Position numbers and translations under genes: made by a program | Assembly (NCBI GenBank): GCA_003693705.1 | Contig: RBZT01000106.1 | Location: forward strand, 1 to 64,000 | Reading direction: 5' to 3' | DNA: 64,000 nt | Source: Polymyxa betae | Taxonomy: Eukaryota; Endomyxa; Phytomyxea; Plasmodiophorida; Plasmodiophoridae | Notes under the pieces: generated by a model | What the model was told of the DNA's origin: nothing | Databases searched by the model: none | The model's input: only the letters and a program-made list of their open reading frames with translations | In this document: piece by piece, positions 45,593 to 57,500 of the stretch | Numbering within the stretch: position 1 is the stretch's first letter | Layout of the letters: each line of letters opens with the position of its first letter

Positions 45593-46799
45593 ATGTCTGA
45601 ACTTGAAGGTCAGAATTCTGTTAATTATCGTTCAACTATTCAGCTCAGACGGATTCTTGCCCTACCGGATCTAGACGATGATGGAAGACCGGGCCGCTAT
45701 TTGAAGATTGCCGCTCCGATGGTCCGGTATTCCAAGGTAAAAGGGAACTGTGCTTCCACCACTACTAAGCAACAGATTCTGATTTCTCAGCTCAGCTGCC
45801 TTTCCGGCTATTAGCATTGAAGTTGGTCGATTCATGTGCAGAATGCAGTGATCTAAACGCCTTCCAGATACGGATGCGATGCCTGCTTCACACCGATGAT
45901 TATCGCTCAGGCGTTCAATCGTTCGGAGGCATCTCGTGATTCGGATTTCAGCACGTGTGAAGACGATCGACAAGTCGTGGTTCAGTTCGCTGCCAACGAC
46001 CCGAACGAGTTCGTGGCTGCCGCCAGAAAGGTCGCTGCTGCCGGCATTCGCCATGTTGATCTGAACTGTGGCTGTCCTCAAGGCTGGGCTATGAAAGACG
46101 GGTGAATTATCACACCATATCTCTCTATCATGTTATTAAGGGTTGATTTCAGTCTAGGTGCTGCGTTAAGCTCTGATCCCGATCTTGTATGCGATATGGT
46201 TCGAGCTGTTAAGCAACACCTCCCCGATATGCACGTCTCCATCAAGATCCGTCTCTGTCGCGATTTCGATCGTACATTGCGGCTGATTCGTCAGGCAGAA
46301 GATGCCGGTGTCGCTTTTATCACTGTCCATGGTAGAACGGCAGCCGAACGCACCAGCGTTCCTGTCCATCTTGAAAGCATTCGTCGTATTAAAGGTCTAC
46401 TCCATTGCCTATCTCTCTCCTGATCCAAATTCACAGTTTTGGACAGAATTCGCTCGAGTTCCCATTATCGCTAATGGCGATGCTTTCTCGGCGCTGCATG
46501 CTGATGAGATTGTTGCGGCGACGGGCGTGGATGGTGTTATGAGCGCTCGAGGATTGCTATCAAACCCAGCTATGTTTGGTGGCCATGAACAGGTACCTCT
46601 TCAGGCTGCCGTTGAATACGTTCGTCTGGCTTTATTGTATGGAGGACCTTTCTTCATTCACATTCATCATATCATGTATATGATAGATCGGTATCTAACT
46701 CCAACCGATCGCCGCCATCTTCATTCACTGACATCGCTGGCGGCTGTCGTCGACTTCTTCCGATCAAGGAACTGGATCCCAATAAATTGGGCTATCTAA
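45593..46799 (+). CDS. DUS4L: tRNA-dihydrouridine synthase, DUS4 type
   Basis: Five exons (45593-45736, 45796-45821, 45868-46101, 46153-46394, 46447-46799; introns 59, 46, 51 and 52 nt; exon 2 is only 26 nt) give 332 residues. The enzyme reduces uridines 20a/20b in the tRNA D-loop using FMN and NAD(P)H. Motifs: IAAPMVRYSKLPFRLLALKY at the start of the barrel; CDACFTPMIIAQAF; VVVQFAANDPNEF; IRHVDLNCGCPQGWAM with the catalytic Cys in NCGCPQ; VSIKIRL; FITVHGRTAAER; VPIIANGDA; GVDGVMSARGLLSNPAMF, the FMN-phosphate site. The length suits the family, and the C-terminal helical domain is short, as in human DUS4L. Confidence 0.95.
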
Positions 46800-47065
46800 T
46801 CATCGATATTGGTTGTAGCATCCCGATTAGAATCTGAGATCACTCCGGTGGTATTCTCCTTTTGTCACGATCAAAACCCTAGCTCGATATCCTTCAGTGT
46901 AGAAGAGCGTCTAACTTCCACTAAAGCACTTCATGATCCATGACGTTCTTTTCACCCTTGGCGAGTCGTCCAACAGAAAGAAGCAGAGTTGAGAAGACAA
47001 TAAGGTCAGCTGAATAACTTCCAAGCAGGATGGTGGTCTTAACTATCATGTGAACGTTAAGATCA

Positions 47066-48942
47066 ATGTCGTGTACCAGAGAGAGTATTTCGGCAGCCAT
47101 GTCGTCGCCGGTGTCCCGGTCTCCATCGTCACCGGCAAGTTATGATGAGATGGGAGACGACCCACCATCGCCTGTAATACGACGTAATTCATCGGAGATC
47201 GTCCGGATCTTGAAATCGACACGCTCAGAAGCGACCCGGATCCAGTCGTTCGCCGATGTCATCGACGAGCTCTCCATGCTGGAATCCGCCTTGAAACACA
47301 TTCGCAGCGTTCTGATCGCGAAATCGTCGTCGATTCGTGCCACATTCAGGCGCCTGGATCGCGAATCCTACGGCTACATCGACATCGGCGATTTTCGCCG
47401 CGCCCTGGACGATGCCGAACTGACACCGGATGAGAAGGATATGGTCTGCACTTTCGCCAACGCCAATGGCACCGGAAAGATCGATTATCTGGCCTTCTTC
47501 AACCTTTTATTTCGAGATCATTACCAGATCAAACGCGATCTGATCGCCAGAAGCTCCCTGAGACAGGTCATGGTCGTGTTTCGTCACGGCGCTCGGTTCC
47601 CGCTGAAGCCCTTCCCGCTGGACGCCTCCTGGCCGAAAGACGCCCTGTTCTGGAAGATGTACGGCGGGAAGCTGACACCAACAGGCCAGGCGCAATGCAT
47701 TCAGGTCGGCGATCTGCTTCGCAGGCGATACCTTCTGGTAGGGAGCAGTAAGGGTTAGGGTTTTAGGGGGTTTCAGCCATCATACTCACAGGACGAGCAT
47801 CTGCTGAGCGAAGACGACCCCAATCTTCCCGATGAGCTCTACGTTTACACCAGTAACAGCGATCGGACGCTGACGTCCGCACAGTCGGTCGTGCTGGGCA
47901 TGTTCCCGAATGTGGCACAGAGCTTCGCCATTGAGAGGACCGCTGCCGATGATCATCCATCTGATGGAGACAGCGACGGTCCCACGAACGGTGATGACGA
48001 TGGCATGCCGTATCAGTCTATCAAGATCCATCTGGCGGATTTATCGGTGTCGTACCGGCCCCTGCTGCATGGCTACAAGAACAATCCGCGATATACGGCT
48101 CTGAAAGCAGACCAATTCGCGCGATCGCCCGTGTTTGCTGAGGTCGGCGCTGACCCCAAATATCAGACGCTACTTGACAAGTTGTATAAGGTAAGGAAGA
48201 GAGACAGTGCCATCCTGAAACCCTAATACCCTTAACCCCTAGATGACTGGGTTCCATGCAATCAGTCCAATCCTGCCGAATGTCGAACGTGTCCAGGCTC
48301 TGCAGACGCTGTCGCAGCAGATTGCTATCGAACGCGCCCATCATATGCGCCTGTTCACAAACCGCAATCGAATCTGGCTGGAACCCAATGACGAATGCCT
48401 GATTCGGGCCGTCGCTGACTACGCCGTCCGTCTGCGGTATCAAGGCCTAAACGATGAAGCCCAACGGCAGATGGCACGTTTGGCAGCTGGGACTCTACCC
48501 ATTGAACTACGTACGTCGTGAACAGACGCCTATTGCTAGATTGGTTGACATCGTCACCACCGAAGTGAACGGATTTGATGCGGTCATCGAGCAGCGGTCG
48601 GCGAGAAAACTGGCGCTGTACTCTGCGCACGACAACACGATCATGGCGCTGCTCTCACATCTCGGATTTCGCGACTGGCCCGTGCCACAATTCGGCGCTC
48701 ATTGCATCTTCGAGCTACATCATGACGAGGACGATGGCTGGACAGTTCGGTTCGCATACAACGACCAGATTGACAGGCTCCAGACTATGCAGTACGTACA
48801 GCTGCCGCTGGGAAACGATATCATTCCCTGGGCGGGCGCCATACCGGGCGTCGTCTCGTATCGGAATTGGAGCCGTAGCCTGCGCGAGAACCGCAATACG
48901 ATTCGCGACGAGAGCGACTGGGCCCAATGTAGTCAAATATAG
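47066..48942 (+). CDS. EF-hand / histidine acid phosphatase fusion
   Basis: Four exons (47066-47737, 47792-48190, 48243-48425, 48487-48942) give 569 residues. Residues about 85-160 form an EF-hand pair (ATFRRLDRESYGYIDIGDFR; FANANGTGKIDYLAFF) that looks weak in calcium ligands. It is followed directly by a clade-2 histidine phosphatase: the RHG box VMVVFRHGARFP, then TPTGQAQCIQVGDLLR, YTSNSDRTLTSAQ and the HD box LYSAHDNTIMALLSHLG, so the catalytic His, Arg and acid are present. Substrate unknown (family members act on phosphate monoesters, inositol phosphates or lysophosphatidate). No signal peptide is seen. Introns 1 and 2 contain telomere-like AGGGTTAGGG / CCCTAA runs. The third intron edge (61 nt) is ambiguous; a 34-nt version would add a few residues. 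Confidence 0.82.
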
Positions 48943-48977
48943 CACCAAAGATTTGAAAACTTTGTTGTTTAGGGTTG

Positions 48978-51526
48978 TTAATCTTGCTGGACCGACCTCA
49001 TTGCTGGATCAATATGCACCAACGTCTCATGTCGCTTATGATTGTCCTGACGTCGCCGGCGACCTTTTCGTGAGTCGACTACTTCCGAACTGAACTCATC
49101 TTGCTGATCGTCTTCAACGATACCGTCCAATTTACGAGCTTTCATCTGGGTCGTGTCCAAAGCGCCAGCCGGTACGCGCGCCAATGCAGCGAAATGCCGA
49201 TAGCCTCCCAGCATACTAGTTAAATCGATACCTTCCAAAGTCGTTATCCGCTGCGACTGCAGTGTGCCTTGGTCCATCTGCCATTGGTAGATGACACCAC
49301 CAGCAGTTGTCGCTGTTGTCGCATTGATGCCAGTTGCGACGCTGGTGAAGCAATGCGTCGGCGGCAGCCGAATGAAATTCGAGCCGGAGTCGGATCGCGA
49401 CACGATCGTCGTCGAATAGATGGTGCCGTTATCGCTGAGCGCCGCGGTATGGTTCTGGCTGCAAGAGATCTGGACGATACCCTTCCTGGTCAGCGTCTTC
49501 ACCTGCTGTGGTTCGAATACATGGCCGGGGACGGGGACGCCCGGCAGGCCCAGCTGCCCGAGGCTGTTGTCGCCCCAGACGTAGACGCATTGATCGAAGC
49601 CGACTCCAACCGTATGGTCACCACCACAGACGACTCCCGACCAGAATTCCGAATGAGTCTCTATACGACCAGCAGCAACCACCTCATCATCAGCTTGAGG
49701 GCCGCGCCCCAGCTGTCCTTCCACCCCACGACCCCATGTCCATAGATCGCCACTATCAGAGACAGACGCACAATGTTGTCGCCCACAAGCTAAATGGTCG
49801 ATAGAGACGCCTTCTAAACCTGCCACCATCACCGGCACACGAAGGTCGCCCGACGATACCATGCCAGCGCCCATGACGAACGCGCCGCCAGTCCCGATCA
49901 ATGTGAAAGCGCTGTGGAAGGCGCCGGCCCCGATCAAAGCCGCCTTCTGATTGCATAAAGGGCTATGCGACACGTGCAAACTCGTGGGCGATTTGATCGT
50001 TTCGGCAGCGCCTTCGCCAAGGCCAAGCTGGCCTCGGGCACAGCTTCCCCAGCCGTATAGATCGCCGTCGTCGCCCAGCGCCATCGTATGCTGCGACCCG
50101 AGCGCCACGACTCGGATTTGTACTTGGCCTAGAGCCCGACATAGTGTTGGGAATGGCTGTGATCGAGTGTTGTTCAAGCCGAGCTGGCCATGATGGCCCT
50201 GACCCCAGATGAACAGCGCATGCTGGAACTGGGCTGAATCGCCAACCCGGATTGTGGATTTCAAATCTGGAGTCAAATCTGGTTTTGCTGGCACGAACCT
50301 AAAAAGCGTCATTGTTATCATGCCTTCGAAGGAACGAGTCCAAAAACTTACACATGGTCAGCGTCGTCATCGTCATTTTTCTCCATGTCTCCATGTGTTT
50401 CGAAAACAGCAGGTTCTTTCTCGTCGCCCTCTTCTATGATGCCGAGATCTTTTAGTTGCTGACTTGTCGGTCGGTGTCGAAGCTTGTCCGACAGCGATTG
50501 CTGTCGCTGATGGAGATCCAGTCGACGTTGCCTCTCGGCCATCTTCGGTGACGTCTGTTTGAGAATGTTCTTGGCGACCAATGCCTTGACAGTCGGACGT
50601 GATTTCAACATGCGTTGAAGGCGCTCTTTTGGCGATTCAACAGCGACCGCATTGCCTGAGTCACCGGCATCTGGATCGAATCGGGACAGGTCGCTGCTAC
50701 TCGGCTTTAAAATATTCTTCTTGAGAAGAGCATCGGGAGACGATCTCTGATCCAGCAGTCGCTTTAATGCATCGCCCCGTGCCTGAATACCTAAGTTTCT
50801 CTGATCAGCGACCACGTTACGTAATACCAATCCATCCTCCCGAACATTCTTTAAAAATCAAAACTTAAAGAAAGCTGAATATAGAAGAATAACTTGTAAA
50901 GCAAACTGGTGGTTGCGATTGTGATTTGCCATTCAACTACCATTTGTCGTATCGACGATGATCCGCTGGCCCACCAATTCTTCTCGCGGCGATCGTGTAC
51001 CCAGTTGCAGTTCCAATGATTGTATTCGTGAATGAAACGACTCCCGATCGCTGCCCTTGATAATATTACGATCACGAAGCTGATCTGGCGTCGGTCTTGG
51101 CATCAGCAATCTCTCCAAATTCTGCTGCCTATCTGCCGATAACTTCCCGGATTGTACGAGGCCAGATTTGGTCATAACCGCCTCGGTACGAGCTTTGTTG
51201 GCGGCGTTTTGATCTTTGAGGAATCGCCCCAAGGCAGTAGCGTCGTCTTCCGATGAGCGCCGCTTCCCGATTGCCTGATTGACGGCGGCATCATCAGCGT
51301 TCACGAACCGGATTGTTCGCGGCCGTGTATTTACCGAATTTCCATTCAGCTTCAATACAGGTAGCTGCGTCGGCTGCTTCACACGCGACGATGACCGATG
51401 TCGACCGGAAGATACCGGACGATGTTCCATGCACGTATTCGACGAACCAATTCGATTGGCCAGACATCCTGGGCGTATACACGGAATTGAAATCGATTGC
51501 GAACTCGATGCCGATATGAACGACAT
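48978..51526 (-). CDS. RPEL-repeat / RCC1-propeller fusion protein
   Basis: Exons 51526-50957, 50848-50352 and 50298-48978 give 795 residues. After a Ser/Arg-rich N-terminus come five RPEL-like actin-binding motifs: RQQNLERLLMPRPTPDQL; IQSLELQLGTRSPREELV; ALKRLLDQRSSPDALLKK; ERLQRMLKSRPTVKALVAK; LSDKLRHRPTSQQLKDL. A 53-nt intron with a perfect GTAAGT donor joins them, in phase 2, to a complete RCC1-type beta-propeller (FIWGQGHHGQLGL, LYGWGSCARGQLGLG, LWTWGRGVEGQLGRG, VYVWGDNSLGQLGL and weaker blades). RPEL motifs bind G-actin and let proteins such as MRTF sense actin levels. RCC1 propellers act as exchange factors or scaffolds. The 108-nt first intron is less certain. Its stop lies 36 bases from the convergent phosphatase gene. 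Confidence 0.85.
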
Positions 51527-51757
51527 GACCTTGCCGACAACGTGTCAAGACATTGACGAGGGCCGGGATCAGGGCGCGTGTCTTTATGGCATTCGCCAGA
51601 TATTCGGCCGAACAGATTCGGGCACCGGAGCACCGCCTCCGTTTCCTTTGAAATGGAAACAGGTTCGCCGTTTCCGATAACAATAATCATTGCAATGAAA
51701 GGATATCTGTGTCCTTAACAGTGCTTGAATATGCTCATTGGATACCACATTATGTTC

Positions 51758-51912
51758 NNNNNNNNNNNNNNNNNNNNNNNNNNNNNNNNNNNNNNNNNNN
51801 NNNNNNNNNNNNNNNNNNNNNNNNNNNNNNNNNNNNNNNNNNNNNNNNNNNNNNNNNNNNNNNNNNNNNNNNNNNNNNNNNNNNNNNNNNNNNNNNNNNN
51901 NNNNNNNNNNNN
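51758..51912. other. Assembly gap (155 N)
   Basis: A run of 155 undetermined bases. It removes the start of the coiled-coil gene that continues on its right side, so true spacing here is unknown. Confidence 0.99.
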
Positions 51913-54271
51913 CTGTAGCCGAACAGAGGACAGCGGTAGGAGAAGATTGAGGACAAAGGGAAGCGATTCCTATTGATTGCCGTTGTTAGGAAGTGGAGGC
52001 GAGCCGCGAACAGATCCAGAACGAATGTCGGGAGATGTATCAGGAATGGAACAATCAGCTCGCAAAGCAGGCACAGGAATTCAAGAATCTCGAATCGCAA
52101 ATGGTTCCTCAACATATTCTTCATTTGGAAAGAGTTAAGGTAGTCAAGTGTTCAACTCTTACAGAATCCGATTGTCGGCTAAAGACAGAATCAGCTTGGC
52201 AATGAGCTACGCGGGAACTATGAGAAAGAAGGAGAAGTCTTACGAAAACAGATCGAATCGATTTCTGAAAATCTGAGCCAGGTTAAAAGAGACTCACAGA
52301 ATTACCAGGTTCGTATTCGATGACCTTGAACTGTCTTAAGTGAAACACGCTTTACAGATGCAATGGGAGAACGCAATCTCAGAGAAGGAGCTCATGCAAG
52401 CTCGTTTGTCGAAGTTGATATCGACCCTGCAAGAGTGAAATTCGAAGACAGTTGGTTATCTCTTATATTGATGTCAAATTAGAGATTCGGAAACACAAAA
52501 GCAACGTATTCATGAAGTGGAAAGCATGAATTCTGATTTAAAGGAAAGCGTTCGGTTGCTGGAGACACGTATAATCAATCTGAGTGTTTCTGAGACTCAC
52601 TTATTATTAGAACAAGAAGCTGTAGGTGCCAATTTATTCCTTTTATCGAACATGGACAATCTCTAATTCTACATCAGATGCGGAAAGAAGCGGAAGAGGC
52701 GATTCAAGCAAAGTGTCAACTGGAGCTATCACAGCTTAGAACGGTTAAGGAACTTCAATCCCAATGTTCGCTACTGGAAGCTCAGCTTGAATGCCATCAA
52801 ACGAAGGCCCAAGAAACAATTGATTTAAAAGAACAGGTTAGAGCTTGCAAAATAGTGTCCTGAATTCAGGCTTACCTGTAACAGGTTCTCGAGCAACTAA
52901 AACAGTCAGAGGCCAAAACCAGGCAGTATCGAGTACAAAGTAAGAAAACTATTTGCATCAATTTCTGTCAATGACGTCACATTCAGTTGCAGAACTTCAA
53001 CAAAATTTAGAAGAAACCAGATCACAATGCGACACACAAAAACAGACATATGATATGGACATTTCAATCACGCGCCAACGTTTGGAGTCGTTGAACAACC
53101 AATTCGAGATTCAGGTCTTTCAGCAATAAGCCAAGTACGCTGGTTTTTTGAATTTTTCTTGATAGATACAAGATTACCAAAACCGTATCAGCACTTGCGA
53201 AAGAAATGAGGAACTTCTTCGGGCTGAATACGAGCGACGTGGGAAAGAACGTGAGGCGCAAAGCCAAATGGAATTCGAACGACTTAAGGAACTTCTTTTG
53301 CAATCACAGCATCAAACTACCAGATTACAGGAAGAAGTGCAAAAACTTTCCGAGGAGCTGCTAAAGCAAAACACGGTTTCCGAACGAAAGGTATAAATCT
53401 CTCGTCCAATTAGCTCACTTCAATAATTCGCATTGCCAGCTTGCTGAACTGACAGAAGAAAGGAATAAGTTGATGTTTGCGACAGAGAAAGCCCATGCGG
53501 ATCTCAACGCTCAAGTCCAACTCAACGAAAAGATTCATACTGAGCTTAGGGGAATGCATGATGCTTACAACGATTTGAGCAAAAAACATTCATCTCATGT
53601 CTCACTACTAAACGAAACAAAAGATTCGCTAACGAGGCAAACTGAGCAAAACAAGCAATTGCTGGAGACGAATGAACGCTTGCAAGTGAAGGTAAAACAA
53701 ATGGGACGCATGGGGAAAACTAACCATCTTAAGATAAAATCCTTGAGAGAGGAATCGAAACGCGATTCTCAAGATTGGCGATCGGAGCGAGAAGTTATGA
53801 TACATGAGCTTAGGGCAAGTGAAGACCAAGTCAAGAAGCTTCAAGAGAACGTAGCAACATTGAGCAATGATAGAATCAAAATGGAACAAATTCTAGAGGC
53901 ATGCACAGAAAAATCCAAAAAAGTAGTTTTTGAAATGCGATTCTGAAATCCTCAAGTCTAAAATTATATTCAGGATCATCAACACCACAAACGAATCACC
54001 AGAGACTTGAGGGATCGCATGGCTAGCCTGTTGGGTGAATTGGCTGTTTTGAAGGAAGTAAGCGCTTGCGAACATGATCGTACGATAAAACCCCTGAAAA
54101 TTCTAGGTCCAGGGCTACAACTTCCAGGAGAGCAATAATCAGCATGCAGCAAGTATGCACAGATCCCAGGGTGGCGACAATCAGGTCGGCATAGACCTGC
54201 GTTCATTCGAAGGTATCAAGGCTCTGACCGCAGATGTCCATGCATTCGGAGACCAACTATTAAAGAAATGA
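51913..54271 (+). CDS. Long coiled-coil protein, 5' end lost in gap
   Basis: Twelve exons remain: 51913-51935 (partial), 51990-52133, 52189-52308, 52358-52434, 52483-52621, 52678-52836, 52885-52939, 52987-53114, 53166-53390, 53440-53922, 53974-54057, 54107-54271. Introns of 47 to 56 nt all keep frame. About 600 residues are visible. Nearly all is charged coiled coil rich in Glu, Gln, Lys (QIQNECREMYQEWNNQLAKQ; KQLLETNERLQVKVKQMG). The last 50 residues are less helical and end GDQLLKK. No globular domain is seen. It resembles centrosomal, Golgi or basal-body scaffolds in composition only; no orthologue is claimed. Confidence 0.75.
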
Positions 54272-54546
54272 ATAAAACCGCAGAGAGTGAGCTACCGGCA
54301 CTGTATGTAATTGTGTTACAGAAGTGGCTGCAGCCTTCTATTCAGCTGGGCCCATACTAAACACCGATTCGGTCAGACAAGCCTGCCAGACCAGCAATCA
54401 CATCTTTCTCCATCTGTCCCCTTCCGTCTCGATCGGCTTGGGCGTCCTAGCAGAAGGCGGCGCTGCAAAATAAGCGACGCCTTCACCGCGAAGTTTCCTA
54501 GTCCGGCTGCAGATCACATCCATGTGTTGCTGTAATTAACGTTGCA

Positions 54547-57500
54547 ATGGATGAAGAATGCATGGAAAAACAGCTTGATTCGAGATCCTCACCTTCAAAA
54601 GCCCAGGATAGTCCAAAGGGCAAAGTGCCGGATTTGTGTACGCCTGCGCCCACAACTGATGGAAGCGAGGGCGTATTGAGATATGAAATGAGCTGTTTAC
54701 GCTCGGTTTTGGACGCTGAAACCCATGGCGGCCGATGGCTCACAATGTGTATAGCTGTCCAGGAAAGCAATTGGTCGAAAGCATTTTCGGTTTGGTCCTC
54801 TTCCGATACGAACGTTATTGTCGACGTACAAGTCTTAATGACGGATAGTGAAGAATCGGTACCGTCTGGCTATGAAATTCTGAAATCGGTCTCTGGTGCT
54901 GAAGGCGACATAAACAAAAAAACTGGTGGACGGATCATCCATTTATGTGCTCGTCGCACCGTCTATAGGCCTCCTTCATCTTCACCATCTTCGGATGCCA
55001 ATCAAATGTAGAGATTGCTTGTTTTTTACGTATCACTTTTGAATGCCTTGTTATAGAACTCACCAGGATCCGATAACAGCATTGTCTGTTGTTTGCGACG
55101 ACCAGTACCAAGAAGCCCCATTAGGCTTTACGAACATTGAGAGGACGGTTGGAGGACGCTCTGCAGATTTAAGCTTAGGAAATGGAGCCCAAAGAATGTT
55201 TTTGTGTCATATCCGAGGAACCGGTCCTCCCATCAACAATCTTGTGCTGCTGTTCAATTCAAGGAAGGAAACGCCTCCACCTGGTTATCATAAGCTGGTG
55301 AAAACGGCGAATGATGACACGGCTGATTTATCCAGTTTATGCAAGACTGGAAACGAGGTACGATTTTTAATTTGATAGTTTCCAAGCTTAGCTCTTACAG
55401 GTTTATCTCTGTTTTTCCCTTGATCTACAATTTCTAATTCATCGATTCAAACTGGATATATCTGTTGATGAAAAATGGTCGGCATGCGCTGCATTATTCG
55501 TGGCCTGTTTATTCTCCCCTTCGGAAAATGTTGTTGTCCAATCGCTAAAATCTCTGCATGAGCTTCTCTTGATGTCCCCCGGTCTGAACGTGCCACTCGG
55601 AGCCAACCTAATGAACATAATATTCCATGCGCTCTGCGACTGTCTAATTCTTGCCCGATCGCATTTCACAAGAAGCGTGCAATCCCTTGGGTTGCAAGTT
55701 CTTCTCGACTCTTTCTTGAAATACGTCTACGAGTTGCGATTGGAAACCGTCCTCAGGGTCTATGAGACGTTTTTCTTCGAAAGACATAAAGATCGCCGGG
55801 AAGCTCTGTCTTTCCAAATCGCCGAATTTCTATTTACTGAAGAGACTAACCAGAGGTCTTCGTCAACGCAGCGTGAAGAATCAGAAACTATTGACGGTGG
55901 AGGTTCCAATTTCGATGTGAAAAGCTGGATTAAGCATGATCTACTTGATTCTCTCACTGATACGATCGACCTGCATAAAAGCTGCAGCCGGGTCATCAAC
56001 TGGTTCCAAAGGTCGAAAGAAGTCAATCTCTCTTTTCGGATAACGATTAGTGATCTGCTGCAAAAACTCTGCCCCAGGAAACACGTCGATCGTTTAATCA
56101 TTGGCTTGTTACTAACGGCTTGCAAGATCGCATCTCACCAGTCCTTATCCAAACAACCATCAAAATCGGAATCGATCATGCGCAAGATCCATGCTCTTAA
56201 TTTGATTCTTCGAATTATCAGCCATCCTTCAACGGTGGATATCATGACACCGAAAGGCCCGTTGCTGATTCTTCGGCGGTTCGTCTGTGCTTCGCTTCTG
56301 GAATCTTATGTCACCGTTGTGCCGGCAGTTTTCAAACTCGTCCTGTCTTGGTTCACAGAGCTCTGGCAATCTTATAGGCATCTACTGAAAACCGAGCTAG
56401 GAATTATCATGGAGTCTGTTGTGCTGGGATTGATTCAAAGTGCATACTGCTGGCCTGAACAGAAAATCGACCTAATCGAAGCAATCTCTCACTTATTCCC
56501 GACTCCGGGCAATCTAGTAGATTTGTTCTACAATTATGACAACGATATCCAACGAAGGAATCTTTTCGGGCGCCTAATCAACTCTTTGTGCAAAATCTGT
56601 GATAATCAAGTGAACCCAGCAGTTATCAAAGGAGCCAAATCGAAGCAGATACAGCAACATCCTGTACAAGCTGCTTTTCTGCAGTCGGCCTATGAAGCCA
56701 ATGCTAGCTTAATTAACCTACAGCGGACCTCTCTATCCACTGTTGTTAGCTTTCTCGAGCATTTGGCTGAATTCATTTCTCCGCCCACTTTGTATCTCGA
56801 CGAATTTAAAGCTTCTGGGTCTCGCTCATCATCGATATGTCTTCCCATGCTGGAAAGCTTTGTTCCAGTTTCACCAAAACCCTTTGGAAAGCAGTCCTCG
56901 TTTAGCTCTCTTTTTGCGAATTTGGACTCGAGCCCAACTTCTCATAAAAGATCACAGTCTTGGTGCGAAACTGAAGCTGAGGAAAAACAGAAAGAAATGA
57001 TGTCAAGGGATAGGAGGATCCGCTCATCTACCTGGGTCTCACGCCATATGCAACAGAAGAAAGCGCAGCTCTTGCACACCGAAGCAATCACTCTGGCGCG
57101 CTCAGAATCAATTAAAGCTGCCGTCGCCATGCTGATCTCCAGAAGAGGAATATTTGATCCTGATGAAATTGCTGCATTTTTCAGCTCCAATGCCAACTCA
57201 TTGGATAAAACAGAAATCGGAGAATTTATTGCTACAGATTTCACCCGGCATATGACGTCAGAGCAGTTCGACCAGCTTCGAAGATCCTTCATGGCGATGA
57301 TCGATTTCACCTCGCTTGATCTTGATTCCGCATTGAGGCATTTCTTGGTGCATTCTGGGTTTCGTCTTCCAGGCGAAGCTCAGAAAGTTGATCGTCTGAT
57401 TCAGGTTACCGTTTTCCAAATCCATAATATTTTGCTAATTCTGTTGACAGGCCTTTGCCGATGCTTATGTTCGGGATAATCCAGGCGTTTTCGCCAACGA

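Noticed and set aside
49269-49804. Plus-strand frames of 98 and 158 residues
   Set aside because: Antisense to the RCC1 propeller exon, kept open by its GC-rich Gly codons.
51294-51690. Frames of 103 to 133 residues on both strands near the RPEL gene start
   Set aside because: They overlap exon 1 of the RPEL-RCC1 gene in other frames and carry no motifs.
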